Made by a program: the position numbers and the translations under genes | Part shown: positions 56,854-64,000 of the stretch, in pieces | How the letters are laid out: each line of letters begins with the position of its first letter | Numbering within the stretch: the stretch's first letter is position 1 | Notes under the pieces: generated by a model | What the model saw: the letters and a program-made list of their open reading frames with translations, nothing else | Told to the model about the DNA's origin: nothing | Databases searched by the model: none | Assembly (NCBI RefSeq): GCF_003385555.1 | Contig: NZ_QOHR01000002.1 | Span: forward strand, 248,001-312,000 | Length of the DNA: 64,000 nucleotides | DNA from: Rhodosalinus sediminis | GTDB taxonomy: Bacteria; Pseudomonadota; Alphaproteobacteria; Rhodobacterales; Rhodobacteraceae | Direction of reading: 5' to 3'

Positions 56854-57585
56854 TCAGATCAGCGGGCGGCGCGGCGGCGGCCCCGGCTCGGCCCCGCACG
56901 CGGCGGCGAGCCGCGCGGTGTCGGGGATGCGCAGCCGCCTCTCGGCCCAGCTCACGAGCTGCGCGTCCCGGAGCCGCGCCAGCGTCTTGTTGGTGTGCAC
57001 GAGCGAGAGCCCCAGCGCGTCGGCGAGGTCCTGCTGGCGGAACGGGAAGGGCACGCCCTGACCCTCCGTCTCGAAGCCGAGCGCCTGCAGCCGGCGGTAG
57101 AGCGTGAGCAGCGCCCAGCCCATGCGCTCCCGCGCCGGGCGCTGGCCGAGCGACGTCAGCGCCTCGCCGAGGAACCGCTCCTCCAGCGCGCCGACCCATG
57201 TCAGATCGAAGGCGCGCTCGGGAAAGCGGCGGTAGAGATCCCAGATGTCGGAGCGGCGGAAGGCGCAGAGCACCATCGGCGTGACCGCCTCGACCGAGTA
57301 GGTCATCGCCTCCATCATCGCCGCCTGCAGCCCGAGAAAATCGCCCGGAAGCGCGAAGTTCAGCACCTGGCGCCCGCCGCCGTCGGCCGCCTTGCTGCGC
57401 AGCCCCATGCCGCGCAGCACCGTGTAGAGCTGCGGCGCCTTCGATCCTTCGAGCAGCACGGTGGTGCCGGCCTCCACCTGAAGCTCGCCCGTCTTGAACC
57501 GGCGCATGAAGCGCAGCTCGTCGGACGAGAAGTCGTGGAACAGCTCCAGCCGCCGCAGCGGGCAGTCGTTGCAGTCCGTCGTCAA
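56854..57585 (-). CDS. Crp/Fnr-family regulator with three FNR-type cysteines
   Basis: This 243-residue regulator has a cyclic-nucleotide-fold sensor domain (about 15-130), dimer helix, and C-terminal HTH_Crp (FRQQDLADALGLSLVHTNKTL). I use TTG 57585 because GGGAG lies six bases before it and no ATG or GTG fits. Cys5, Cys8 and Cys107 match E. coli FNR Cys20, Cys23 and Cys122 in spacing; the place of Cys29 is Glu14. The recognition helix lacks the FNR Glu-x-x-Ser-Arg pattern, so it should not bind TTGAT-N4-ATCAA. It diverges from the receiver-like gene. Confidence 0.88.
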   Translation of the reverse strand: MTTDCNDCPLRRLELFHDFSSDELRFMRRFKTGELQVEAGTTVLLEGSKAPQLYTVLRGMGLRSKAADGGGRQVLNFALPGDFLGLQAAMMEAMTYSVEAVTPMVLCAFRRSDIWDLYRRFPERAFDLTWVGALEERFLGEALTSLGQRPARERMGWALLTLYRRLQALGFETEGQGVPFPFRQQDLADALGLSLVHTNKTLARLRDAQLVSWAERRLRIPDTARLAAACGAEPGPPPRRPLI

Positions 57586-57675
57586 TGAACTCTCCCGCGG
57601 TATGTCGGATATTAATGCGGCGCCGCCCGCGACGTTCCATGATCGCCCGACCCCGGAAACCGAGCCGCCCGCGCC

Positions 57676-58044
57676 ATGCCCGCCGACCCCGCCCTGCCCT
57701 GCCGCGATTACGTCGTCTGCACCACGAGCCCGCTCGTGGCCGAGGACATCGCCGCGGGAATCGCGGAATGGGACCCGGCCGCGCGCGTCACGCTCTGCGC
57801 GCATCCCGATGCGTTGACCGGCTTTCTCGCCGCGCTCGGCCCGGTGGCCGCGGTGGTCACCTCCGTGTCGCCCGCCGAACTGTCGGAGGCGCTGACGGCG
57901 GACGGGGCGGGCGGCGGGGTGATCTGGCTCGCCACCGGCAAGCGCCCCGCGCCGGAGGAGAGCGACCTGCCGACCGTCCCGCTCGAGTTGCCCTTCACGA
58001 CGCCGGCGCTGCACGCCGCGCTCGACCGGCTCGCGCGGCTCTGA
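57676..58044 (+). CDS. Degenerate receiver-like protein of unknown function
   Basis: This 122-residue protein shows a regular strand/helix pattern like a response-regulator receiver: [26 protein letters not shown] as strands, and a C-terminal [15 protein letters not shown] that resembles the receiver KPF-helix end. The acidic pair, the phospho-Asp (Thr/Ser at the end of strand 3) and the Lys are missing, so it could not be phosphorylated normally. It sits between the FNR-like regulator and the stress genes. Assignment as a receiver relative is tentative. Confidence 0.65.
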   Translation: MPADPALPCRDYVVCTTSPLVAEDIAAGIAEWDPAARVTLCAHPDALTGFLAALGPVAAVVTSVSPAELSEALTADGAGGGVIWLATGKRPAPEESDLPTVPLELPFTTPALHAALDRLARL

Positions 58045-58056
58045 CCGCGGCCATCG

Positions 58057-58082
58057 GGAACCCGGCCCGCGCCGCCCGGGTT
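58057..58082 (+). promoter_or_regulatory. Candidate EcfG-type promoter for the DUF1328 gene
   Basis: GGAAC (58057-58061) is followed 17 bases later by GGTT (58079-58082), close to the alphaproteobacterial EcfG consensus GGAAC-N16/17-CGTT. It lies 39 bases before the DUF1328 start. One -10 base differs. Confidence 0.45.
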
Positions 58083-58120
58083 CGTCCGGGACCCTCGGAC
58101 AAGGCCGAAAGGAGAGACCC

Positions 58121-58294
58121 ATGCTCTACTGGGCCGCCGTTTTTCTGGTCATCGCGCTCGTCGCCGGGCTCTTCGGCTTCGGCGGCATCGCCGCGGCCTC
58201 CGCCGGGATCGCGCAGATCCTCTTCGCCGTCTTCCTCGTGCTCTTCGTCGTCGCGCTCCTGGCGCATCTCTTCCGCCGCCTGCCGCGCGGCTGA
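58121..58294 (+). CDS. DUF1328 small membrane protein
   Basis: This 57-residue, almost wholly hydrophobic protein has two membrane segments: [20 protein letters not shown], then a [15 protein letters not shown] linker and a second helix, ending in RRLPRG. This matches the DUF1328/YtjA family, whose members are often part of general stress regulons. It has a GGAGAG ribosome site. The EcfG-type promoter candidate and the nepR-ecfG genes 95 bases downstream support a stress role. Confidence 0.9.
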   Translation: MLYWAAVFLVIALVAGLFGFGGIAAASAGIAQILFAVFLVLFVVALLAHLFRRLPRG

Positions 58295-58316
58295 ACCGAA
58301 GGCCGCACTTTTTTGG

Positions 58317-58341
58317 GGAACCGCTTTCGGGTGCCGGCGTT
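58317..58341 (+). promoter_or_regulatory. EcfG-type promoter for nepR-ecfG
   Basis: GGAAC (58317-58321), 16 bases, CGTT (58338-58341): a full match to the known general-stress sigma factor consensus of alphaproteobacteria. It lies 48 bases before nepR, consistent with ecfG positive autoregulation. Confidence 0.8.
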
Positions 58342-58388
58342 GCGTCGCCCATAGGCAGTGATGCAGACTCCAGAGAGGCGAAACCACG

Positions 58389-58601
58389 ATGCAGGTAACG
58401 GACGACAACGTGTCCGGCACGAAACGACAGCCCAAGACGCCGCCCAGCGCGCAGACGCCGCCCCAGCAGGAGGAGGACGGCGTCGACGCGCTGATCGATC
58501 AGAACCTCCGCAAGGTCTACGACGACCTCGTGGAGGACGAGATCCCCGACCGCTTCCGCTCGCTGCTGGATCAGCTGCGCCGGCAGGAGGGCGGAAAATG
58601 A
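58389..58601 (+). CDS. nepR: Anti-sigma factor NepR
   Basis: NepR holds the stress sigma factor EcfG inactive until phosphorylated PhyR pulls it away. The 70-residue protein has a disordered N-terminus and the conserved helix region IDQNLRKVYDDLVEDEIPDRFRSLLDQL. It overlaps ecfG by four bases. PhyR itself is not encoded in this window. Confidence 0.94.
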   Translation: MQVTDDNVSGTKRQPKTPPSAQTPPQQEEDGVDALIDQNLRKVYDDLVEDEIPDRFRSLLDQLRRQEGGK

Positions 58602-59194
58602 GCGCGACCGCAGCCCGCAAGGCGCCCGCGGAGGGCGGCGCGACGCCACGCGACCCCCGCGACGAGATCGCCGAGCACCTGAAACCCATGCGCCTCTTCG
58701 CGCTGTCGCTGACGCGCGATATCAACCGCGCCGACGATCTCGTGCAGGACACGGTCGTCAAGGCCTGGACCAACATCGACAAGTTCGAGCCCGGCACCAA
58801 CATGCGCGCGTGGCTCTTCACGATCCTGCGCAACACCTTCTACTCGGACCGCCGCCGCGCCCGGCGCGAGGTGGCCGACGCCGAGGGCGCGCTCGCCAGC
58901 CGGATCGCCGAGAAGCCGGACCACGACGGCCGCCTCGCCATGGCCGATTTCCGCGCGGCCTTCGAACAGCTGCCGGACGAACAGCGCGAGGTGCTGATCC
59001 TCGTCGGCGCGCAGGGCTTTTCCTACGAGGACGCGGCCGAGATGTGCGGCTGCGCCGTGGGCACGGTGAAGAGCCGCGCGAACCGCGGCCGCAAGCGCCT
59101 CGCCGAGCTGCTCGGCGTCGAGGCGCGTGATTCGCTCGAGATGACGGACCAGTCCACGCTCGCCGTCATCGCCGAGAACCCGACCTCCGGGTGA
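58598..59194 (+). CDS. ecfG: General stress sigma factor EcfG
   Basis: This ECF15-type RNA polymerase sigma factor has 198 residues. Region 2 reads FALSLTRDINRADDLVQDTVVKAW and region 4 reads LPDEQREVLILVGAQGFSYEDAAEMCGCAVGTVKSR. It is coupled by overlaps to nepR upstream (ATGA) and to a histidine kinase gene downstream (GTGA). Its own consensus promoter precedes nepR. It directs the alphaproteobacterial general stress response. Confidence 0.96.
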   Translation: MSATAARKAPAEGGATPRDPRDEIAEHLKPMRLFALSLTRDINRADDLVQDTVVKAWTNIDKFEPGTNMRAWLFTILRNTFYSDRRRARREVADAEGALASRIAEKPDHDGRLAMADFRAAFEQLPDEQREVLILVGAQGFSYEDAAEMCGCAVGTVKSRANRGRKRLAELLGVEARDSLEMTDQSTLAVIAENPTSG

Positions 59195-60948
59195 GCGGGC
59201 GGGGCCAGCCCGCGCCGCAGGACGACGCCCCGCCGCGACGCGGGCCGCGCCGCTCGCTGCTGACGATCGTCGCGGCGGTGCTGACGCTCGCGCTGCTGCC
59301 GGTGGGCAGCCTCGCGCTCCTGCAGACCCTGCGCTCGATCGAGGTCGCCGACGAGAACTATCGTAACGACCGGCTCGCCGAGGCGGTGCGAATCGCCACG
59401 CCGGAGCGCGAGGCGATCGTCTCGAGCCTCGGCCTCGCCACCGGGCTCGCGGAGGCGCTCGCCACCCGGGCGCCCGATGACCCGGAGTGCACCGCGCTCA
59501 TGCGCCGCACGGTCGCGCGGCATCCGCGCCTCGGCTTCGCCGGCTTCGTGGAACCGGGCGGGCGGACGGCCTGCAACTCCACCGGCGCGGCCTTCACCGT
59601 CAGCCTGGCCGAGACGGCGCGCCGGCTGTCGGCGGACCCGCGGCCCGACGTCACCTTCAACCCCGCCGGCCGCGTGAGCGACGCGCCCGTGATCGTCGTC
59701 AGCCACCCGGTCCACGCCCCCGGGGGCGACCTGCGGGGCTTCGCCGCGCTTTCCTTCCCCGTGCGGCTGCTGGACGAGGCGCGCGCGTCGATGGGCATAG
59801 GGCCGGAGGCGGATCTGGTGACCTTCACGCCCGAGGGCGAGGTCATCACCGCGAGCACCGACGCGGAGACCGTGGACGACGCGCTGCCCGCGGGCATGAC
59901 GCTGCCGGGGCTCGCGGGCGGCAATGCGCGGAGCTTCGCCGCGCGCAACGGCGCCGGCGAGGCGCGGCAGTTCGCGGTGGTCTCGCTCGCGCCGGGGGCG
60001 GCCTACGCGCTGGCGAGCTGGCCGGCGCGCGGGCCGCTGCCCGGGCAGACGCTGTTGTTGCTCTCGTCGCTCTCGTTCCCACTGGCGATGTGGCTCGTCA
60101 GCCTCGCCGTGGCGCTCCTGTCGATCCACCGCCTCGTGCTGCGCCCGATCGGGTCGCTGCGCCGCGCGATGCGCAGCTTCGCCGACCGCCGCAAGATCCC
60201 CGCGACCCGCGACCTGAGCCACGCCGCCGCCGAGCTGCGCGACATCGAGGGCACCTTCCACCGCATGGCCGAGACCATCGCCCACGACGAGGCGGATCTC
60301 GAGAACAAGATCTACGAGCGCGAGGTTCTCCTGCGCGAGGTGCACCACCGGGTGAAGAACAACCTGCAGCTCATGTCCTCGATCATGAACATGCAGGCGC
60401 GCCGCGCCACGAGCCCCGAGGTGCGCGCCGCGATCCGCAACCTGCAGGACCGCCTCGCGAGCCTCGCCACCGTGCACCGCACCCTCTATCAGTCGGGCGA
60501 CATGGCGCAGGTGCGCGCCGACGCGCTGATCGAGGAGGTCGTGCGCGAACTCGTGGCGCTGGCGAGCAGCGCGCGCGCGCCGGTCGATCTGCGCTTCGAT
60601 CTCGACCCGGTGACGCTGGAGCCCGATCAGGCCGCGCCGCTGGCGCTCCTGACGGCGGAGGCGGCGACCAACGCGCTCAAGTACGCCGCGCCGGACGCGG
60701 TGGGGGCGCGCTGGCTGCGCGTCGCGCTGAAACCCGACGACGCGGCGGCGGCGCGCTTCGTGCTCACGGTGGAGAACAGCCTCGCCCCCGGCGCCGAGAC
60801 GGAGGAGGCGCAGGGCCTCGGCTCGATGCTGATACGGGCCTTCGCCTCGCAGCTCGAAGCGCGGGTGGACCACGGGGCGACGGACGGGCGCTACACGGTC
60901 GCCGTGCGCTTCGCCGCCGCGCCGGAGCGGAGACAGGGGGACGGGTAG
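59191..60948 (+). CDS. HisKA_2/HWE-type sensor histidine kinase of the general stress locus
   Basis: This membrane kinase has 585 residues: TM1 about 22-45, a periplasmic sensor region about 46-285, TM2 about 286-312, a HAMP-like linker, then the HisKA_2 dimerisation domain with LREVHHRVKNNLQLMSS (phospho-His 385 or 386) and an ATPase domain with N-box EAATNALKYA (490-499). Kinases of this class phosphorylate PhyR and so release EcfG. The GTG start gives a 4-base overlap with ecfG. The sensor ligand is unknown. Confidence 0.92.
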   Translation: MSGRGQPAPQDDAPPRRGPRRSLLTIVAAVLTLALLPVGSLALLQTLRSIEVADENYRNDRLAEAVRIATPEREAIVSSLGLATGLAEALATRAPDDPECTALMRRTVARHPRLGFAGFVEPGGRTACNSTGAAFTVSLAETARRLSADPRPDVTFNPAGRVSDAPVIVVSHPVHAPGGDLRGFAALSFPVRLLDEARASMGIGPEADLVTFTPEGEVITASTDAETVDDALPAGMTLPGLAGGNARSFAARNGAGEARQFAVVSLAPGAAYALASWPARGPLPGQTLLLLSSLSFPLAMWLVSLAVALLSIHRLVLRPIGSLRRAMRSFADRRKIPATRDLSHAAAELRDIEGTFHRMAETIAHDEADLENKIYEREVLLREVHHRVKNNLQLMSSIMNMQARRATSPEVRAAIRNLQDRLASLATVHRTLYQSGDMAQVRADALIEEVVRELVALASSARAPVDLRFDLDPVTLEPDQAAPLALLTAEAATNALKYAAPDAVGARWLRVALKPDDAAAARFVLTVENSLAPGAETEEAQGLGSMLIRAFASQLEARVDHGATDGRYTVAVRFAAAPERRQGDG

Positions 60949-61153
60949 CGGGCCGGCGCCCTGGGCTCGAAGGCTGGGATCTTCGGGAGAAAGGGCCGAC
61001 CGGGGCGCCATCGGCATCGCGGCGCCGCCGCACGGCGCGGCGGCTCGATGGCGCAGTGTCGAGGGTCATCCCATCCGGGGCCTGCGACGCCCGGACAGGG
61101 GACCAAGCCGCGCCGCCCGGCGCCGCATCGCGCGAGAGGGCGGCCGACGCGCC

Positions 61154-61342
61154 TCAGCCCTCGGGCGCGGCGTCGGTCGCGTCGGGGGTGGCCTGCGGCG
61201 TCTGAGGCCGGTCGCCGTCGGTCGTGGAGACGGCGAAGGCGAACACGACGAGCAGCGCGAAGACGAGCACCGCGCCGATCCCGATCAGGGCGGGACGGTG
61301 GCGGCGTTTCTGCTTCTCGACGTTGGTGTCGGGTGGCGACAT
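61154..61342 (-). CDS. Small single-membrane-helix protein of unknown function (62 aa)
   Basis: This 62-residue protein has a basic N-terminus (KQKRRHRP), one membrane helix (ALIGIGAVLVFALLVVFAFAV) and an acidic, Thr/Pro/Ala-rich tail, probably periplasmic. A strong GGAGGGAG site precedes the ATG. An EcfG-like promoter with a slightly long spacer lies just upstream, hinting at stress control. No family recognised. Confidence 0.7.
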   Translation of the reverse strand: MSPPDTNVEKQKRRHRPALIGIGAVLVFALLVVFAFAVSTTDGDRPQTPQATPDATDAAPEG

Positions 61343-61365
61343 GGGTCTCCCTCCTTTCGGGAGAC

Positions 61366-61392
61366 AACGCCGCCGCCCGGCGGGCCGGTTCC
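61366..61392 (-). promoter_or_regulatory. Weak EcfG-type promoter candidate for the 62-aa membrane protein
   Basis: On the minus strand GGAAC (plus 61388-61392) and CGTT (plus 61366-61369) are 18 bases apart, one or two more than the usual 16-17. It lies about 24 bases before the start and overlaps nothing else except the end of idi. Confidence 0.3.
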
Positions 61393-61393
61393 C

Positions 61394-61921
61394 TCAGGCG
61401 GGCACGCGGCCGAAGATGTCCTGCGCGTGCTCCTCGAGGTAGATACGCAGCCACGGCGTGTAGCGGGCCGGCGCGCGGCGCACCTCCTCGGTGAGTTCGG
61501 CGAGCGTCGTCCAGCGCGTTTCCTGCACCTCCTCGGGGTTCGGATCGGGGGCGATGCGCCCCGGCGCCTCGGCGGTGAAGATCTCGACCACCTCGTGCTC
61601 GATCAGCCCGCCGCCCACGTCCGCGCGGTATTCCACCTGTCCGCGGTGCACGAGCGGCAGCCCCTCGACGCCGAGCTCCTCGGCGAGACGGCGGCGCGCG
61701 CAGGCCTCGGGCGCCTCGTCCCAGCCGGGATGCGTGCAGCAGGCGTTCGCCCAGAGCCCCGGCGTGTGATACTTGCCCGCGGCGCGGCGCTGCAGGAGCA
61801 CCCAGTCGCCCGAGAGCACGAAGACGGACACGGCCTTGTGCCGGAGCCCGCGGCGGTGCGCCTCCAGCTTCTCGACCGGCATGAGGGTGCCCTGCACCCA
61901 GGCGGGAACGGTCAGCGTCAT
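61394..61921 (-). CDS. idi: Isopentenyl-diphosphate delta-isomerase, type I
   Basis: Idi interconverts IPP and DMAPP for carotenoid, phytol and quinone synthesis. The 175-residue Nudix-type protein has KAVSVFVLSGDWVLLQRR, the catalytic Cys in ANACCTHPGW, RRRLAEELGV as Nudix helix, and the Glu-rich EHEVVEIF site. It overlaps bchP by four bases (ATGA). The order bch2-like, bchP, idi matches one end of the Rhodobacter photosynthesis cluster. Confidence 0.95.
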   Translation of the reverse strand: MTLTVPAWVQGTLMPVEKLEAHRRGLRHKAVSVFVLSGDWVLLQRRAAGKYHTPGLWANACCTHPGWDEAPEACARRRLAEELGVEGLPLVHRGQVEYRADVGGGLIEHEVVEIFTAEAPGRIAPDPNPEEVQETRWTTLAELTEEVRRAPARYTPWLRIYLEEHAQDIFGRVPA

Positions 61922-63102
61922 GTGTAGGTCTCCCGCACGAGGCCCGAGAGATGGGCGAGGTTCTTGAGCCCGATCTTGATGTGCGCGAGCGGACGCGCCT
62001 TCACGAGTTCCTTGTTCATGTAGGCCTCGAAGGTCAGCCGTTGAACGTCGATGTCGTGGCAGAGCGAGACGAAGCGCTCCCGCCGCGCGTCGGACTTGTA
62101 GTAGGCGTCCTGCATCGCGCCGAGGATCTTGAAGACGCTCTTGTGCTCGCGCATGAAAAGGTGCCGCGCGAGCTTCAGCTTCGCCGTCTCGCCGGTGGTG
62201 AGCGTCGCCGCCGCGGCCGCCGCCGCGACGCGCCCGCCGACCATCGCGTAGAAGATCCCCTCGCCCGAGGACGGCGCGACCACGCCCGCCGCGTCGCCGG
62301 CGAGCACCACGTCGCGCCCGTTGTCCCAGCGGTCGAGCGGCTTGAGCGGGATCGGCGCGCCCTCCTTGCGGATGGTCGGGCAGTCGGCCAATCCGCTGGC
62401 CGCGCGCAGGTCGGCGGTGGCCTGCTTGACGTCCACTTCCTTGACCATGCTGCCCATGCCGACGCTCGCCGATTTGCCATGCGGGAAGACCCAGCCATAG
62501 AAATCGGGCGAGATCGCGCCGTCGTAGACCACGTCGCAGCGCTCGGGATCGTACTCGCCCACCTTGCCGGGCGCCTCGATGATCTCGTGATAGGCGATGA
62601 CGTAAGGGATCTTGTCGCCGCCGGCGACCTCCTGCCGCGCCACGTTGGACCTCGCGCCGTCGGCCCCGATGACCAGCCGCGTGGTCAGCCGCCGCGTCTC
62701 GCCGCTGTCCTTGTCGCGGAAGACGACGTGGGTGCCCGCGTCGTCGCGCTCGACCTTGGTGAAGGTGCCGCGGTAGCGGTCGGCGCCCGCGGCCTCGGCC
62801 CGGTCGCGCAGGAAGGCGTCGAAATGCTCGCGGTCGACCATGCCGACGAAGCCGTTCTCGATCGGGATGTCCACGCGCCGCCCCGTCGGCGAGATCATCC
62901 GCGCGGTGGTGATCCGCGCCACGAGCTGATCGTCGGGGATGTGGAAATCGCGGATCGCGCGCGGCGGGATCGCGCCGCCGCAGGGCTTGATGCGCCCCTC
63001 GCGGTCGATGAAGGCCACGTTCCGCCCCTCGCGGGCGAGATCCTCCGCGGCGGTGGCGCCCGACGGCCCGGCGCCCACGACGACGACATCATACATGTTC
63101 AT
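61918..63102 (-). CDS. bchP: Geranylgeranyl reductase BchP
   Basis: BchP reduces the geranylgeranyl tail of bacteriochlorophyll (or GGPP) to phytyl. This FAD protein of 394 residues has VVVVGAGPSGATAAEDLAREG at the start, KPCGGAIPPRA, GADGARSNVAR, and GDAAGVVAPSSGEGIFYAM. Start 63102 gives an ATGA overlap with the preceding gene; the Met two codons later (63096) has better spacing from GGGAG and may be the true start. Together with idi and the PucC-like gene it marks a phototroph. Confidence 0.95.
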   Translation of the reverse strand: MNMYDVVVVGAGPSGATAAEDLAREGRNVAFIDREGRIKPCGGAIPPRAIRDFHIPDDQLVARITTARMISPTGRRVDIPIENGFVGMVDREHFDAFLRDRAEAAGADRYRGTFTKVERDDAGTHVVFRDKDSGETRRLTTRLVIGADGARSNVARQEVAGGDKIPYVIAYHEIIEAPGKVGEYDPERCDVVYDGAISPDFYGWVFPHGKSASVGMGSMVKEVDVKQATADLRAASGLADCPTIRKEGAPIPLKPLDRWDNGRDVVLAGDAAGVVAPSSGEGIFYAMVGGRVAAAAAAATLTTGETAKLKLARHLFMREHKSVFKILGAMQDAYYKSDARRERFVSLCHDIDVQRLTFEAYMNKELVKARPLAHIKIGLKNLAHLSGLVRETYT

Positions 63103-64000
63103 TCTCCCGGCATCATCGCGGCGCGGCCGGGCGCGCGCGCGGTCTGGATCACTTTGGCCGCCATCGCCGCAGCGACGAGGAAGAGCGCCGCCTCGGCGAG
63201 GAACACGGTCCCGAAGGCGGTGGCGTCGCTCGCCACGACGGTGCGCATCACGTCGGCGGCCGCCGCGCCCGTCAGCCCGCCGAAGCCCGCCGCTATGGCC
63301 TGCGCCGCGCCCCAGAGGCCCATGCGCGTGCCCTCGCGCGATTCGCGGCCCTCGCCGGCGAGCGCCATCATCGAGCCGATGGCGGCGACGGCGAACATTC
63401 CGTTGAACATGCCCAGCGCGACGACCCCCGGCATCAGCCCCGCCGAGATCCCCGCGCTGCCCGCGACGGTGATCGCCGCGAGGCTCGCCGCCGAGCCGAG
63501 GCACCCCGCGATCACCCACGACCGGAGCGAGCCGATCCGCAGCCCCGTCGCCGCGATCCCGACGAGGAGCATGCCGACGAAGACGCCGCCGTTCTGCGCG
63601 CCCGAGAGCGAGGTAGACTGCCCCGGCGTGAGCCCGAAGACAAGACCGGCGTAAGGCTCGAGAATGAGCTCCTGCATGAAATAGGCGGTCATCGAGAGAA
63701 AGACGAAGATCGTGAAGTTGCGCGCGTGGCGCTCGGCCCAGACCTCCTTCAGCCCCTCGACGAAGCTCTGCTCGTCATGCGCGGGCTGCGCGTCCACCCC
63801 GCGCTCGACGCCCCAGACGGCGAGGATCGTCAGGAGCACCGCGCTTCCTGCGACGATGGCGACGATGCGCAGGAGCAGCGCGTGGGAATAGGGATCGAGG
63901 AAGGCGCCCACCGTGCCGGCCGTGGCCGCGATGCCGAAGATCATCATCAGCCAGGTGATCGTCGCCGCCGCCGCGCGCCGGCGCGGCGCGGTCGCCGTCG
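63099..64000 (-). CDS. PucC/LhaA/bch2-family MFS-like protein (partial, continues past the right edge)
   Basis: The visible C-terminal ~300 residues form a membrane protein of the BCD family (bacteriochlorophyll delivery / light-harvesting assembly). There are several helices, with the stretch ELILEPYAGLVFGLTPGQST and GMFNGMFAVAAIGSMMAL typical of PucC-like proteins. The reading frame stays open to the window edge (upstream ATITWLMMIFGI), so the start lies outside. Position directly before bchP and idi matches bch2 (orf428) of Rhodobacter rather than pucC or lhaA. Confidence 0.9.
   Translation of the reverse strand, partial: TATAPRRRAAAATITWLMMIFGIAATAGTVGAFLDPYSHALLLRIVAIVAGSAVLLTILAVWGVERGVDAQPAHDEQSFVEGLKEVWAERHARNFTIFVFLSMTAYFMQELILEPYAGLVFGLTPGQSTSLSGAQNGGVFVGMLLVGIAATGLRIGSLRSWVIAGCLGSAASLAAITVAGSAGISAGLMPGVVALGMFNGMFAVAAIGSMMALAGEGRESREGTRMGLWGAAQAIAAGFGGLTGAAAADVMRTVVASDATAFGTVFLAEAALFLVAAAMAAKVIQTARAPGRAAMMPGE

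Noticed and set aside
57585-57676. FNR box (TTGAT-N4-ATCAA) near the FNR-like regulator
   Set aside because: No such site was found in the gap, and the recognition helix lacks the residues that read that box.

Overview
The window is very GC-rich DNA, gene-dense on both strands, from an alphaproteobacterium. It most likely comes from a Rhodobacteraceae/Roseobacter-group aerobic anoxygenic phototroph. Supporting signs are the photosynthesis-cluster order bch2-like, bchP, idi at the right edge, a sqdBDC sulfolipid operon, a petP-petR pair, a NepR/EcfG general stress locus, a roseobacter-style beta-oxidation cluster, and many 4-base ATGA/GTGA start-stop overlaps. No phage, transposase, integrase or CRISPR array is visible.

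Layout. 1-3572 (-): a TRAP uptake system dctP-dctQ-dctM, with dctM cut by the left edge. 4066-6468 (-): lon protease. 6756-9681 (+): sqdB-sqdD-sqdC. 9774-12285 (-): tatA-tatB-tatC followed by a DUF815 ATPase. 12423-13605: a WYL-type regulator behind a 34-bp near-palindrome, then an FKBP prolyl isomerase. 13773-21648 (+): a haloacid-dehalogenase-like protein, an alpha/beta hydrolase and a PLP dehydratase, then pobA-pcaD-hydrolase-pcaB-MFS, a protocatechuate-branch operon without the ring-cleavage genes. 21722-24501 (+): a zinc alcohol dehydrogenase, an enolase-superfamily enzyme, and an ArsR regulator with the two SqrR/BigR sulfide-sensing cysteines. 24878-28953 (-): an acyl-CoA synthetase and an ABC exporter. 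29039-29112 (-): tRNA-Gly(UCC).

29483-34070: SRAP peptidase, DUF952 protein, pyrD, MATE transporter and two hotdog thioesterases. 34190-42919 (+): two MerR regulators, a ~590-aa acyl-CoA dehydrogenase, a 70-aa unknown, an LCAD-type acyl-CoA dehydrogenase, a GST, a thiolase and a FadJ-like trifunctional enzyme, together a beta-oxidation cluster. 42963-49556: smpB, an omega-aminotransferase, NlpC/P60 peptidase plus leucyl aminopeptidase, petR-petP and ilvE. 49674-56763 (-): a polyamine-type ABC importer next to a putative putrescine/omega-aminotransferase. 56854-61342: an FNR-like regulator with three of the four FNR cysteines, diverging from a degenerate receiver-like gene, then DUF1328, nepR, ecfG, a HisKA_2 kinase and a small membrane protein. 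61394-64000 (-): idi, bchP and a PucC/bch2-family protein cut by the right edge, i.e. one end of the photosynthesis gene cluster.

The most unusual non-coding signal is an interspersed element in six copies: a GC hairpin followed by a core close to CCCCCGnGnrTATTTGnGCCAAGAnGAnG. Five of the six copies lie directly 3' of a gene in the same orientation. A second family, two adjacent 20-25 bp dyads, lies between convergent genes at two places. Candidate operators or promoters are visible for the WYL, SqrR-like and MerR regulators, the polyamine ABC operon, and EcfG targets (GGAAC-N16-CGTT before nepR). All functions are inferred from sequence features recognised by reading; no database search was run.
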